A DNA stretch of 64,000 nucleotides from Nitrospira sp. GTDB taxonomy: Bacteria > Nitrospirota > Nitrospiria > Nitrospirales > Nitrospiraceae. The position numbers were made by a program, and so were the translations under genes. The notes beneath the pieces are model-generated. The model was not told the origin of the DNA and searched no databases. It saw only the letters and a list, made by a program, of their open reading frames with translations. Shown here piece after piece: positions 8,723 through 16,340 of the stretch (position 1 is its first letter; each line of letters begins with the position of its first letter). The DNA lies in contig JARFXO010000002.1 in assembly GCA_029194665.1 (NCBI GenBank), positions 674,001 to 738,000 on the forward strand, in the 5' to 3' direction.

Positions 8723-9385
8723 CTACGCATGCTCCGTCATGAACCATCCGGCGATCGATAACCGCCGATGTTGACCGGCCGTGGGATCCACGCGACAGAC
8801 TCGATGGTATCGAGGGACGGTAAACATGACCAGCGATCCAGGGCGAGGTTCGATACAGTGGGTCGGCGCCAGACTAATAGGCCCTCCATCCTGATCTGCT
8901 CGCCGCTCATAGATGATCAATTCCCCACCCCAATCGGGCTGCCATTCCTCATGAAAGTAGGTGACGACGGCAATCCGGCGCTGCAAGGCTCGACGGCCCT
9001 TTACGAAACGACCCTGGTCCGTGTCGTCATGGGTCAAGAGGCAGTCCCCGGCTGAATACGAGTAGTAGTTGAATCCCGCATGGCGCCCGATGATATCCGG
9101 AAAAGATTCGATATGGTCTCGAATGCAGGAGAGCTGTAGCCGCGACAGAAATCGCTGAGCCTCACCTGAGCTAATTTCAGCTTTTGCCCAGTTCCCGGAA
9201 TTCGGAAAGTCTTCTCGAGCGTTCGGGAGATCCGAAAGACTTTTCCAGACAGCCTGATTCATTGCTGATCGAAAACATTGCCGCTCTTCTGACGACCAAA
9301 AGTTCTCCACGACCAGCACAGGGCTGCTCTGAAATGAGAAGGAGGATAATTCAGCCAGTCCTCTTGCCGCTTGCGCAACATTCAT
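8723..9385 (-). CDS. 2OG-Fe(II) oxygenase
   Basis: The protein has 220 residues with the double-stranded beta-helix of prolyl-4-hydroxylase-type dioxygenases. The iron facial triad is readable: His and Asp in 'LLTHDDTDQ' and a distal His in 'VPRYHRVCRV'; 'HRRLSIAGWF' supplies the 2-oxoglutarate-binding Arg region. 'WGGELIIYE' is the usual strand between them. Related enzymes hydroxylate protein side chains, including ribosomal proteins, but the substrate here is unknown. It converges on the response regulator (15 nt gap). Confidence 0.85.
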   Translation of the reverse strand: MNVAQAARGLAELSSFSFQSSPVLVVENFWSSEERQCFRSAMNQAVWKSLSDLPNAREDFPNSGNWAKAEISSGEAQRFLSRLQLSCIRDHIESFPDIIGRHAGFNYYSYSAGDCLLTHDDTDQGRFVKGRRALQRRIAVVTYFHEEWQPDWGGELIIYERRADQDGGPISLAPTHCIEPRPGSLVMFTVPRYHRVCRVDPTAGQHRRLSIAGWFMTEHA

Positions 9386-9458
9386 GCTTCTTCACAATCT
9401 TTAGGATGAATCATGCCGGCTATCAGCCTCGGTCTATTATCCTCCAGTTCTATCGAGC

Positions 9459-9500
9459 AAAAAAGAAGGGGCTGCCATCATGACAATGGCAGCCCCTTTC
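9459..9500 (-). terminator. Rho-independent terminator of the RRM gene
   Basis: An 11-bp perfect GC-rich stem (9468-9478 with 9486-9496, 7-nt loop) is followed on the minus strand by a T-rich tract (complement of the A-run at 9459-9467). It lies 17 nt past the stop codon of the RNA-binding protein gene. Confidence 0.88.
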
Positions 9501-9516
9501 TCATCTGTCGATAGAA

Positions 9517-9849
9517 TTACCAGCGATCGCGCTTCCCGCCACCTCCGCTCCGACCACCACCACCACCGAATCCACCACGCCCCCCGCCGCCTGTGCGCGG
9601 TTCTTGAGGACGTGCTTCATTGACTGTCAAAGTCCGGCCACCCATGTCCGACCCATTGAGGGCGGTGATGGCTGCTTGCGCCTCGGAATCCGACGACATT
9701 TCCACAAAGCCGAATCCACGAGATTGGCCGGTGAATTTGTCCGTGATGATTCGCGCCGAGGCCACTGCGCCATGGGCTCCGAATAAGTCACTCAATTGCT
9801 GCTCGGTCGCCGAATAGGGCAACCCACCGACATAGATCTTCGAACCCAT
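9517..9849 (-). CDS. RRM-domain RNA-binding protein with Gly/Arg-rich tail
   Basis: The protein has 110 residues. The ATG at 9849 is set by a strong AAAGGAGG 6 nt upstream; the frame extends further but without a ribosome site. A single RRM holds RNP2 'IYVGGLPYS' and RNP1 'RGFGFVEM'. The C-terminus is an RGG-like, glycine-rich tail ending 'GGGGKRDRW'. This is the architecture of bacterial cold-inducible RNA-binding proteins (cyanobacterial Rbp type), thought to act as RNA chaperones. It has its own terminator and stands alone. The 241 nt upstream, up to the insertion sequence, holds no other gene. Confidence 0.93.
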   Translation of the reverse strand: MGSKIYVGGLPYSATEQQLSDLFGAHGAVASARIITDKFTGQSRGFGFVEMSSDSEAQAAITALNGSDMGGRTLTVNEARPQEPRTGGGGRGGFGGGGGRSGGGGKRDRW

Positions 9850-10074
9850 CGGGGTTCCTCCTTTAAGATAATGACATTGTCTTGAACACGAGGAACGGGG
9901 AAGGAGCGGGCCGAAGACGCGATCGATGCAGCGACTTAGGTCTGACTTCCGACAAGATTCCCGGACAAGGCAACATCGGCATTGTGGGTCTCTTCTGAAT
10001 AGAAACTCAGCATCGCCGAGACCCAGGGCGACACGAGCCGAAGCTAGACTAGCACAGGGATTCGACAATTACAA

Positions 10075-10090
10075 CCATACTCCCCGACTC
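10075..10090. repeat. Left copy of 16-bp target-site duplication
   Basis: Identical to 11509-11524 on the other side of the ISNCY element. The unoccupied site can be rebuilt by removing one copy and the element. Confidence 0.9.
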
Positions 10091-11508
10091 TGTCAACCCA
10101 ATTTAGAAATGTCCTCTTCTTCCCAAAGTAGAAATGTCCGGTTTATGTTCCGACCACCGCCGCGTGTTCTCCTCGTTTCGGCAACAGCCGCTTCCTCCAC
10201 GGATGGTCCAGCTTCGGCGCGACCGGGCGCCGGGGTCGCCGAACCGCGTTGACGTCCACTCCGGGGGCCGAGGGCCGCACCGCGATCGCATGAAAATCGA
10301 GCGCCCGCCCCTGGTGCGTGAGCCGCATCGTCCCATCGAGCCATTGTTCCACCAGGACGTGCCGCGCCCGAATCGTGCCGTGAATTTGATAGAGTTGCCT
10401 CTCATGCGCAATCGTGAAGTCCTTGCGCACACATCGAGTGGTCTTGAGACACACGCTCCCGTCCAGCTCTCGGGCCGGTGGCGTCGGTCGATGCAGATCG
10501 GCGGACTGCGCCGGTGCCACGGCAAAGCGCCGGTTGTAGATGGGCAGATACCCCTCCACGAAGCGATTGGCGTCCTCAATGGTCGCGATCCCGGCCAGGC
10601 GCAGCTCTTTAACCAGTCGATCTTGAAAGGTTTTGAAGAGCCGTTCCACCCTCCCCTTGGCCTGGGGGGAGTGCGCCGCGATCAGCTCAACCCCCAGCTC
10701 GTCCAGCGCCCGTCCGAACTGACTCAGAGGTTCCTCCCCGGCCAGTTGCTCCGCCACCGTGGGCTCAGCCGGCGACTGGTAGGTCGTATGCTTGTCCGCA
10801 TAGAGCGCCAGTGGCAACCCATAGCGCCGCCCGTAGCGCTGAAAACTGTCCATCGCCGGGATCGTGCCCTCGTACTCATAGAACCGGGCAAACACGCGAC
10901 TGCTCGCATCGTCGATGTACGCCATCAGGACACACTGCGGGCCGCGCCCCTCCAACCAATCATGATGGGAGCCATCCAGTTGCACCAGTTCCCCAACATG
11001 CGCCTTCCGCGCCCGCCAGGCCCGATGCGGGCGCTTCCGCCGCCGAAAGTGCGTCACCCCCTTCGCCATCAGCCAGCCCCGCAGCGTCTCGGCGCTGACC
11101 TCGAGTCGGTGCCGTTCCGCTAGCTTCTCCGTCGCCAACGTCGGCCCAAAATCCCCATACCGCTCTTCGTACAGCTTCAAGATCTTCGCCTTCCTCTGCT
11201 CGGGAATCCGCCGGTTCGACGGCTGCCCGCGTCCGCGATGGACGAGCCCCTGGTCGCCTTCCTGCTCCACTCGTCGCAGGAGGCGCCGGATCTGACGCTC
11301 CGTCAGCCCCAATAGCTCCCCCGCCTTCTCCTGGGTGATCTGCTTCTCCAACGCTTGGCGGATCACATGGACCCGCCGCAGTTCCTTCCCACTCATAAGT
11401 ACTCTGTCCTCTCCGACCATCCCGTCCTCCTTGTGAGAACGGGCAGTCTATCAATGAAGAGGACATTTCTACTGTGGTGAAACCGGACATTATCATGTTG
11501 GGATTACA
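10091..11508 (-). mobile_element. ISNCY-type insertion sequence (IS1202-like), intact
   Basis: The element is 1418 bp. Its ends are imperfect inverted repeats that both begin TGT, share CCCAA, and reach AATGTCC (17 of 24 matching). It is bounded by a perfect 16-bp direct repeat, CCATACTCCCCGACTC, at 10075-10090 and 11509-11524. Long target duplications are a hallmark of the IS1202-like ISNCY group. Each end also carries a second AATGTCC box: 10104-10119 and 10129-10145 on the left, 11456-11471 and 11479-11492 on the right, with the two box types in opposite order. It sits just past the stop of the ABC permease gene. The single transposase frame is uninterrupted. Confidence 0.9.
10143..11420 (-). 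CDS. ISNCY family transposase
   Basis: The protein has 425 residues and starts at an ATG with AAGGAGG upstream. The N-terminal helix-turn-helix domain ('ITQEKAGELLGLTERQIRRLL') is followed by a DDE integrase core: first Asp in 'VQLDGSHHDW', second in 'LALYADKH', and Glu in 'SPQAKGRVERLFKTFQDRL'. The C-terminal beta-barrel-like part ('YQIHGTIRARHVLVEQW') is typical of the group. The frame fills the element from end to end and is intact, so the copy may be active. Confidence 0.92.
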   Translation of the reverse strand: MVGEDRVLMSGKELRRVHVIRQALEKQITQEKAGELLGLTERQIRRLLRRVEQEGDQGLVHRGRGQPSNRRIPEQRKAKILKLYEERYGDFGPTLATEKLAERHRLEVSAETLRGWLMAKGVTHFRRRKRPHRAWRARKAHVGELVQLDGSHHDWLEGRGPQCVLMAYIDDASSRVFARFYEYEGTIPAMDSFQRYGRRYGLPLALYADKHTTYQSPAEPTVAEQLAGEEPLSQFGRALDELGVELIAAHSPQAKGRVERLFKTFQDRLVKELRLAGIATIEDANRFVEGYLPIYNRRFAVAPAQSADLHRPTPPARELDGSVCLKTTRCVRKDFTIAHERQLYQIHGTIRARHVLVEQWLDGTMRLTHQGRALDFHAIAVRPSAPGVDVNAVRRPRRPVAPKLDHPWRKRLLPKRGEHAAVVGT

Positions 11509-11524
11509 CCATACTCCCCGACTC
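11509..11524. repeat. Right copy of 16-bp target-site duplication
   Basis: Identical to 10075-10090. The target is itself part of a short local repetition of the ACTCCCCGACTC motif that continues to the permease stop codon. Confidence 0.9.
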
Positions 11525-11531
11525 CCCGATG

Positions 11532-12323
11532 TTACTCCCCGACTCGAACCAGAAGCCCTTGGTCCTTACAATAGGCTACCGTCCGATAGAACCATGCGAC
11601 GACGCCGACGAGCAACGCCGCGTTCAGGCAAACCGCCCAGGCAAGGTCCCCAACTGGTGGTGCGCCTGCACCTAAGACAGTCCGCATCCCCTCAAAGACA
11701 TGTGCTGCTGGATTCACCATGGCGATCATCTGTAGCCACGTGGGCAACACTTCCATCGGATAGAAAACACAGGAGATCGGCTGGAAGAGAAAGACCATGC
11801 TCCAGGCGAGCACCTCAGCCTCTTGTCCGAACCTCATGATGAGTGAAGTCGTAAACACGCCGATAATCCAGCCGGTCATGACCAAATTGAGTACGAACGG
11901 CATTAGCCATACCCCGACGATCAGGATGTTATACGAATAAAACAAGAGGGCACAGCCCACCATGACAATCGAGACGATCGTCACCTTCATCACACTCATC
12001 GCCATCGTGGCTGTCAAAAACTCGCTCGGTTTCAACGGGCTGGCGAACAGATTCATCAGGTTACGCGCCCAGAGCTCTTCGAGAAAGGAAATCGTGATCC
12101 CCTGTTGCGATCGAAACAGCATGTCCCATAGGATCAACGCGCCCAAGAAAAAAGTGACGAATCCCGGGACCTGGCTTTGGTATCGAGCGAGATAGAGCGT
12201 GATAAACCCCCAGATCACGAGATCCAGGAAAGGCCAGTAAAAAATTTCCATGATGCGGGGCAAACTGCGTCGGTAGAGGTACAAATGCCTGACGATCAAT
12301 GCCGTGATGCGGTGCAGTTTCAT
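11532..12323 (-). CDS. ABC-2 type transporter permease
   Basis: The protein has 263 residues with six hydrophobic segments of the ABC-2 class. 'RQSQQGITISFLEELWARNLMNLFASPL'-like sequence (residues about 70-98) and 'FQPISCVFYPMEVLPTWLQMIAMVNPAAHVFEG' are the conserved permease blocks. It pairs with the ATPase encoded at 12918-13661 in the same direction. Ribosome-site sequence GGGAAGG overlaps the end of the fold-back repeat that separates it from the upstream gene. The ISNCY element lies 23 nt past its stop. Substrate unknown; exported polysaccharides, lipids or drugs are typical for this class. Confidence 0.9.
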   Translation of the reverse strand: MKLHRITALIVRHLYLYRRSLPRIMEIFYWPFLDLVIWGFITLYLARYQSQVPGFVTFFLGALILWDMLFRSQQGITISFLEELWARNLMNLFASPLKPSEFLTATMAMSVMKVTIVSIVMVGCALLFYSYNILIVGVWLMPFVLNLVMTGWIIGVFTTSLIMRFGQEAEVLAWSMVFLFQPISCVFYPMEVLPTWLQMIAMVNPAAHVFEGMRTVLGAGAPPVGDLAWAVCLNAALLVGVVAWFYRTVAYCKDQGLLVRVGE

Positions 12324-12334
12324 CGGCAGGGCCT

Positions 12335-12524
12335 TCCCGCATTATTCATGACAGTTCGTCGCGAAATCGCCAAGCCGCGTCGTGAGACCGGCGCACGGAG
12401 CTCGGAGGACCTGAGGCGTACTCGTGCAGTACGTCGAGGGTCCGAGGGGCGAGCCCGCCGGCCGCAGGCTCGTCGGAACAGCGGATCGGCGATTGCAGCA
12501 GAAGCGTTCATGATTAATGCGGGA
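12335..12524. repeat. 190-bp fold-back (MITE-like) repeat inside the ABC operon
   Basis: Terminal inverted repeats of 17 bp (12335-12351 and 12508-12524) match at 16 positions, beginning TCCCGCATTA and ending TCATGA. Internally the sequence is itself a large imperfect palindrome, with a central stem around GTACT-cgtgc-AGTAC. There is no reading frame of its own and no clear target duplication. It sits between two genes of an ABC transporter operon, supplies the stop codon of the upstream gene and touches the ribosome site of the downstream one. It could be a non-autonomous element, an RNA hairpin or both. Confidence 0.72.
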
Positions 12525-12921
12525 TATGATCATGTCCATCGTGGCAGCCTCCGCATTCCCGATGGACACCAAGCAGGTCCTCCATGAGGTGCCGGACCCC
12601 CGCAGTCAGGTGCGTCCCTGCCCGTTGTCCGTCGGGCATTCGGCGTAACCAAAGGACCCCCAATACAGTCGGCATCCCCATCAGTCCAACTGCGAATACT
12701 GCGTTCATCCGTTCAAGATGACCCATCCACGCCACAAGAACGACTGCCAAGGCAAGCGGCACAGATCCTCCCACCAGACTCATAAAGAGAACACGCCGGC
12801 CGCAAGTTCCTCGGCTCAGACCGACCAGGCTGATCACCGACCAAAAGAGACCCCAGGCTGCACTGAGTGCAAGCCCTCCCGTAAGGAATCCGACTACCGC
12901 GTCGATCAAGACATCTGTCAC
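12514..12921 (-). CDS. Small integral membrane protein of the ABC operon
   Basis: The protein has 135 residues and about four membrane segments ('AVVGFLTGGLALSAAWGLFWSVI', 'LFMSLVGGSVPLALAVVLVAW', 'AVFAVGLMGMPTVLGVLWL'). The GTG start overlaps the ATPase stop by 4 nt, so the two are coupled. The C-terminal tail is rich in Cys and His ('CGGCHDGHDHIPH'), suggesting metal binding. Its last two codons and the TAA lie inside the inverted repeat of the neighbouring fold-back element, so the original tail may have been different. I do not recognise the family. Confidence 0.7.
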   Translation of the reverse strand: MTDVLIDAVVGFLTGGLALSAAWGLFWSVISLVGLSRGTCGRRVLFMSLVGGSVPLALAVVLVAWMGHLERMNAVFAVGLMGMPTVLGVLWLRRMPDGQRAGTHLTAGVRHLMEDLLGVHRECGGCHDGHDHIPH

Positions 12922-13661
12922 GATGAGACCTGTCCTTGCTCCCGTGCAAACTTCAAGAATACCTCTTCCAGGTCCGCCTTCCCGAATCGGTCGACAATGT
13001 CTTGCGCCGTGCCCTCCGCCACGATGCGTCCCCGCTGAAGAAAGATGATGCGATCCGACATTTCTTCCATTTCACGCATGTTATGTGACGTGTAGAGAAT
13101 GCTCAAGCCGGATGATCGCCGCTCTTCTTTCAGCAACGATCTGATCTTGTCGGCGATATCGGGGTCCAAACTCGCCGTCGGCTCATCAAGAAAGAGGATG
13201 CGCGGTTCGGTCAGAAACGCTTTGGCCAAGGTGAGTCTCGTCATCTGACCAGACGACAACTTGCGGGTAATCTTGCCGCGGAACTCCTCCATCTCCAGCT
13301 TCTTGACGATGTCGTTGACGCGCCGAGCGATATCCGAAACCCCGTAGAGCCGCGCCACGACCCATAAATTCTCTTCGACCGTAAGCGACTGGGGCATGGA
13401 GATGTAGGTAGACGAAAAGTTGACCTGCTGCAGGATCTCCTCACGATGAGTCGAGAGATCCAGATCGAACATGTGAATAGAGCCGGCCGTAGGGGTCACG
13501 AGTCCCAACAACATCTGTATGGTAGTGGTTTTCCCGGCTCCGTTCGGCCCCAGCAGCCCCAGGATTTCTCCCGGTCTGATCTCAAAGGACACTCTATCGA
13601 CCGCGGTAAAATCGCCGAACCGCTTGGTCAGGTCCGACGCTTTCAATACTGGAGTAGCCAT
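12918..13661 (-). CDS. ABC transporter ATP-binding protein
   Basis: The protein has 247 residues from ATG 13661. It shows Walker A 'GPNGAGKTTT', the Q-loop, signature 'LSSGQMTRLTLAKA', Walker B 'ILFLDEPTASLD' and the switch 'LYTSHNM'. This is the exporter-type ATPase that partners ABC-2 permeases. Its stop overlaps the next gene (GTGA), so ATPase, small membrane protein and permease form one transcription unit, interrupted only by the fold-back repeat. It lies 15 nt downstream of the NapC-like cytochrome gene. Confidence 0.93.
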   Translation of the reverse strand: MATPVLKASDLTKRFGDFTAVDRVSFEIRPGEILGLLGPNGAGKTTTIQMLLGLVTPTAGSIHMFDLDLSTHREEILQQVNFSSTYISMPQSLTVEENLWVVARLYGVSDIARRVNDIVKKLEMEEFRGKITRKLSSGQMTRLTLAKAFLTEPRILFLDEPTASLDPDIADKIRSLLKEERRSSGLSILYTSHNMREMEEMSDRIIFLQRGRIVAEGTAQDIVDRFGKADLEEVFLKFAREQGQVSS

Positions 13662-13676
13662 CACGTTGACGAACGA

Positions 13677-14387
13677 TTAGTTGAAGAGCAAAGCGCCGCT
13701 GATCTTCTCCGGAATATGGCAGGTCTCGCATTTGCGGTCCAACGTTTTCCCGCCATACTGTGTCTTCCCATCATGGCAGCGAAAACAGTCGTTGAGCGCC
13801 CTTGCGCGGAGGTGAGAGCCTTCCGGATGAGGCGGATACCAAGGTTTGCTGTCGGCCGACACATGTCCGCGTGGAATGACGATGGGATAACCCTTGATGG
13901 GTTCATCATGCACGACACCGGAATGACAGGTCGTACACCCTTCACCCTGTCCACGGGCTCCGAAAGCCTCCATATGCCGGCCATGGCTCATGACCAACCC
14001 CACCTCTTTCACCGGCGACGGAAGATCGCGCGGCGCCGTTTCAGACACACGAAGGATGTGACGATGGCAACCGAGACAGACTCCGGAATCCACTCTTGCC
14101 TTGAGATTGTGCGCATCGGTCGGCGTTCCAAGTACATAAATCGTCGCATCTTTGGCTCCCGCCAAGACCTTGTCGGATAACCAGCCTTGAATCCCAGGCC
14201 TTACATGACAGGCAACACAGGTGACTTCCTTATGGGAAGACTTGGTCCAGCTCTCATAGGCAGGGGCGATGGTGTGGCATCCGGCACAGAATGTCGGCTG
14301 ATCCGTGAGCGGAATCGCAATTCCACCCAGAGCCAAGGCTCCGGCACCAAGGCTCACCACGAGCGTGGCCTTAGACTTCCAGCTCAT
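13677..14387 (-). CDS. Six-haem NapC/NirT-like c-type cytochrome
   Basis: The protein has 236 residues with an N-terminal membrane anchor (about 7-28) and then six CxxCH haem sites: CAGCH, CVACH, CLGCH, CTTCH, CFRCH and CETCH. NapC/NirT proteins carry four haems and pass electrons from quinol to periplasmic reductases; the first part here ('FCAGCHTIAPAYESWTKSSHKEVTCVACH') fits that family, and the extra haems are added towards the C-terminus. It overlaps the end of mobB by 17 nt, so it is cotranscribed with molybdenum-cofactor genes. A role in quinol oxidation for a molybdoenzyme is an inference from this context. Confidence 0.88.
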   Translation of the reverse strand: MSWKSKATLVVSLGAGALALGGIAIPLTDQPTFCAGCHTIAPAYESWTKSSHKEVTCVACHVRPGIQGWLSDKVLAGAKDATIYVLGTPTDAHNLKARVDSGVCLGCHRHILRVSETAPRDLPSPVKEVGLVMSHGRHMEAFGARGQGEGCTTCHSGVVHDEPIKGYPIVIPRGHVSADSKPWYPPHPEGSHLRARALNDCFRCHDGKTQYGGKTLDRKCETCHIPEKISGALLFN

Positions 14388-14889
14388 GCTCCCGGCGTCT
14401 ACGAGGGAACTGCTTGATCAAGAGGTCGGCGACCCCGGCCACATCGTCCAGATGCAGCACGGGCACTGGTAGATCGAGTGGCTTGTCGGAGACGACCGCG
14501 AGAAGGCCGTCGGAAGAGTGCGCAATTTCACCGGGCTGATCTCGAACGATGACGATCTTCGGATACCCTTCGCTTTTCCACCCTTCGGCGATAATGAGAT
14601 CATAGGAGGCGTCCAGGAAACGATCGCGCACTTCCTCCACCTTCAGCTGTTCGGAAACATCGGCAAACAAGGCGAGACTGCCCTTCGCTACCACCACAAC
14701 AGTACCGGCACCGGCACGCTTATGGCGCCAACTATCCTTCCCTTCCGTATCAAGATCAAACCCGTGGCCGGCATGTTTCACCGTCGCCACACGGTATCCG
14801 GCCTTGACCAACTCGGGGATGAGGCGTTCGATCAAGGTTGTTTTACCGCTGTTCGACCGGCCGATAAAGGAAACAATTGGAATGGACAT
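14371..14889 (-). CDS. mobB: Molybdopterin-guanine dinucleotide biosynthesis protein B
   Basis: The protein has 172 residues. The P-loop 'GRSNSGKTTLIERL' and the 'VKHAGHGFDLDTEGKDSWRHKRAGA' block are diagnostic of MobB, a GTP-binding helper of MobA in making bis-MGD cofactor. It lies upstream of the six-haem cytochrome and 152 nt from moeA, both in the same direction. It supports the presence of molybdoenzymes, as expected for a nitrite oxidiser. Confidence 0.95.
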   Translation of the reverse strand: MSIPIVSFIGRSNSGKTTLIERLIPELVKAGYRVATVKHAGHGFDLDTEGKDSWRHKRAGAGTVVVVAKGSLALFADVSEQLKVEEVRDRFLDASYDLIIAEGWKSEGYPKIVIVRDQPGEIAHSSDGLLAVVSDKPLDLPVPVLHLDDVAGVADLLIKQFPRRRREHELEV

Positions 14890-14935
14890 ATCGTGACCGT
14901 TACGTGATTTAACCTAGTGTAGCATACCAGAAACA

Positions 14936-15011
14936 CGTTCGTGGTGAGCTTGTCGAACCATGAACGGAACTGCCTGATATCACACACCCTTCGACAAGCT
15001 CAGGGCGAACG
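14936..15011. repeat. REP-like inverted repeat between moeA and mobB
   Basis: Two 24-nt arms (14936-14959 and 14988-15011) are inverted copies matching at about 18 positions around a core TTCGACAAGCTCA. The loop is 28 nt. It lies in the 152-nt gap between cotranscribed genes. It is an intergenic extragenic-palindrome type repeat, possibly an mRNA stabiliser or attenuator. I recall similar CTTCGACAAGCTCAGGGCGAACG strings in other genomes, but copy number was not checked. Confidence 0.7.
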
Positions 15012-15041
15012 AACCCTCACAAGAACTTCTGGGACGCAACG

Positions 15042-16340
15042 CTAGCAGCAGGAGAGCCGATTACCTCCGGAATGGCCATGCTCGGTATGAACGGGCCATG
15101 CCTCACCGCTCAATAATTGAACGACCACCTCGTCGCCGGGATTCAGACGCTCAACTGCCACCGGCACATCGATAAGACAATTCGCTTTCACCATAGATGT
15201 GAGAATACCAGATCCTTGGTCTCCGGTCGTTCGAACCTTGAACACACCTTCTTCCTGCGTGAGAATGCCTCGCAGGAAATGCCTCCGATCGGTCCGCTTG
15301 GAAAATCGTTCCTGGAATATGGCCTGAACCACCGGACGTCCATAGCTCCGACACCCACTCATTTTTAGTAATGCGGGCCGAACCAATTGCTCAAACGTCA
15401 CCATCGACGAGACCGGATTCCCTGGAAGGCCGAAGGCAAGCTTTCCCTGAATCTTGCCGAACGCCAACGGCTGGCCGGGTCGGATGGCGAGTTTCCAAAA
15501 ATTCATCTCGGCGCCGAGTTCACGGAACACCGCTTTGGTGAAATCATAATCACCCATCGACACTCCACCGGACAACACCAACATGTCGGCATTCAACCCA
15601 TGTGAGATCTTTTCTTTAAGGGCCATCGGCGTATCCCGCGCAATGCCGAGCAATAACGGAATGCCCCCCGCTTCCTGCACCGCCGCGGCCATTCCGTAAC
15701 TGTTGGAATTGATGATCTTCTCCTCGCTGAACCGTTCATCCAAGTCAGCCAATTCGTCACCAGTCGAAAGGATCGCTACTCGCGGCCGCTGGTAGGCGAA
15801 CAGGAACGACTTCGCAAGAATCGCCAACATCCCTGCCTCGCTGGGACGGATTCTGCTCCCTTTCGCGATAATGCGGTCCCCTTTTTTGACGTCCTCCCCC
15901 TGCGGTCTAATGTTGGCTCCTTTTGGTTCCACCTTAAATACGCGGACCGAATCAGCTGCATGCTCCGTGTCTTCGACCTTCAGGACTGTATCAGCCCCTT
16001 GGGGGATCGGGGCCCCCGTCATGATCCGGATGGCCTGACCAGAACCAACTGCTTTTGACGGCATCATCCCTGCTGGGACATCTTCAATGACCGAGAGACT
16101 GACTGGTTTCTGAATGGCTTGCTCCTGCTTGATATCCTCCCATCTGACGGCAAACCCATCCATCGCTGAGTTATCCCACGGCGGGTTGTCTCGCTCCGCG
16201 ACAATGTCCTCACCCAGGACACGGCCCAAGGCGTCGAGAATCGAGATTTTTTCGAGACCCAACATCGGCGCAGCATCGAGCACCACTTGTTGCGCCTCGT
16301 GGAGTTGGGTCAATCCGGTCATGGCATCCACAGCTTTCAC
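15042..16340 (-). CDS. moeA: Molybdopterin molybdotransferase
   Basis: The protein has 432 residues, slightly longer than E. coli MoeA (411). It inserts molybdate into adenylated molybdopterin. Visible blocks: 'RDNPPWDNSAMDGFAVR', 'GSGQAIRIMTGAPIPQGADTVLKVED', 'STGDELAD', 'SNSYGMAAAVQEAGG', 'LSGGVSMGDYDF' and 'FGLPGNPVSSMVTFEQLVRP'. Its GTG start overlaps the mrp stop by 4 nt; an in-frame ATG lies six codons further in. It is part of the leftward tatC-mrp-moeA-mobB-cytochrome series. Confidence 0.95.
   Translation of the reverse strand: MKAVDAMTGLTQLHEAQQVVLDAAPMLGLEKISILDALGRVLGEDIVAERDNPPWDNSAMDGFAVRWEDIKQEQAIQKPVSLSVIEDVPAGMMPSKAVGSGQAIRIMTGAPIPQGADTVLKVEDTEHAADSVRVFKVEPKGANIRPQGEDVKKGDRIIAKGSRIRPSEAGMLAILAKSFLFAYQRPRVAILSTGDELADLDERFSEEKIINSNSYGMAAAVQEAGGIPLLLGIARDTPMALKEKISHGLNADMLVLSGGVSMGDYDFTKAVFRELGAEMNFWKLAIRPGQPLAFGKIQGKLAFGLPGNPVSSMVTFEQLVRPALLKMSGCRSYGRPVVQAIFQERFSKRTDRRHFLRGILTQEEGVFKVRTTGDQGSGILTSMVKANCLIDVPVAVERLNPGDEVVVQLLSGEAWPVHTEHGHSGGNRLSCC

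Noticed and set aside
10134-11123. 329-codon plus-strand frame
   Set aside because: It is antisense to the intact ISNCY transposase.
12342-12587. Short frames across the fold-back repeat
   Set aside because: They arise from the palindrome itself and are present on both strands; no start signals.
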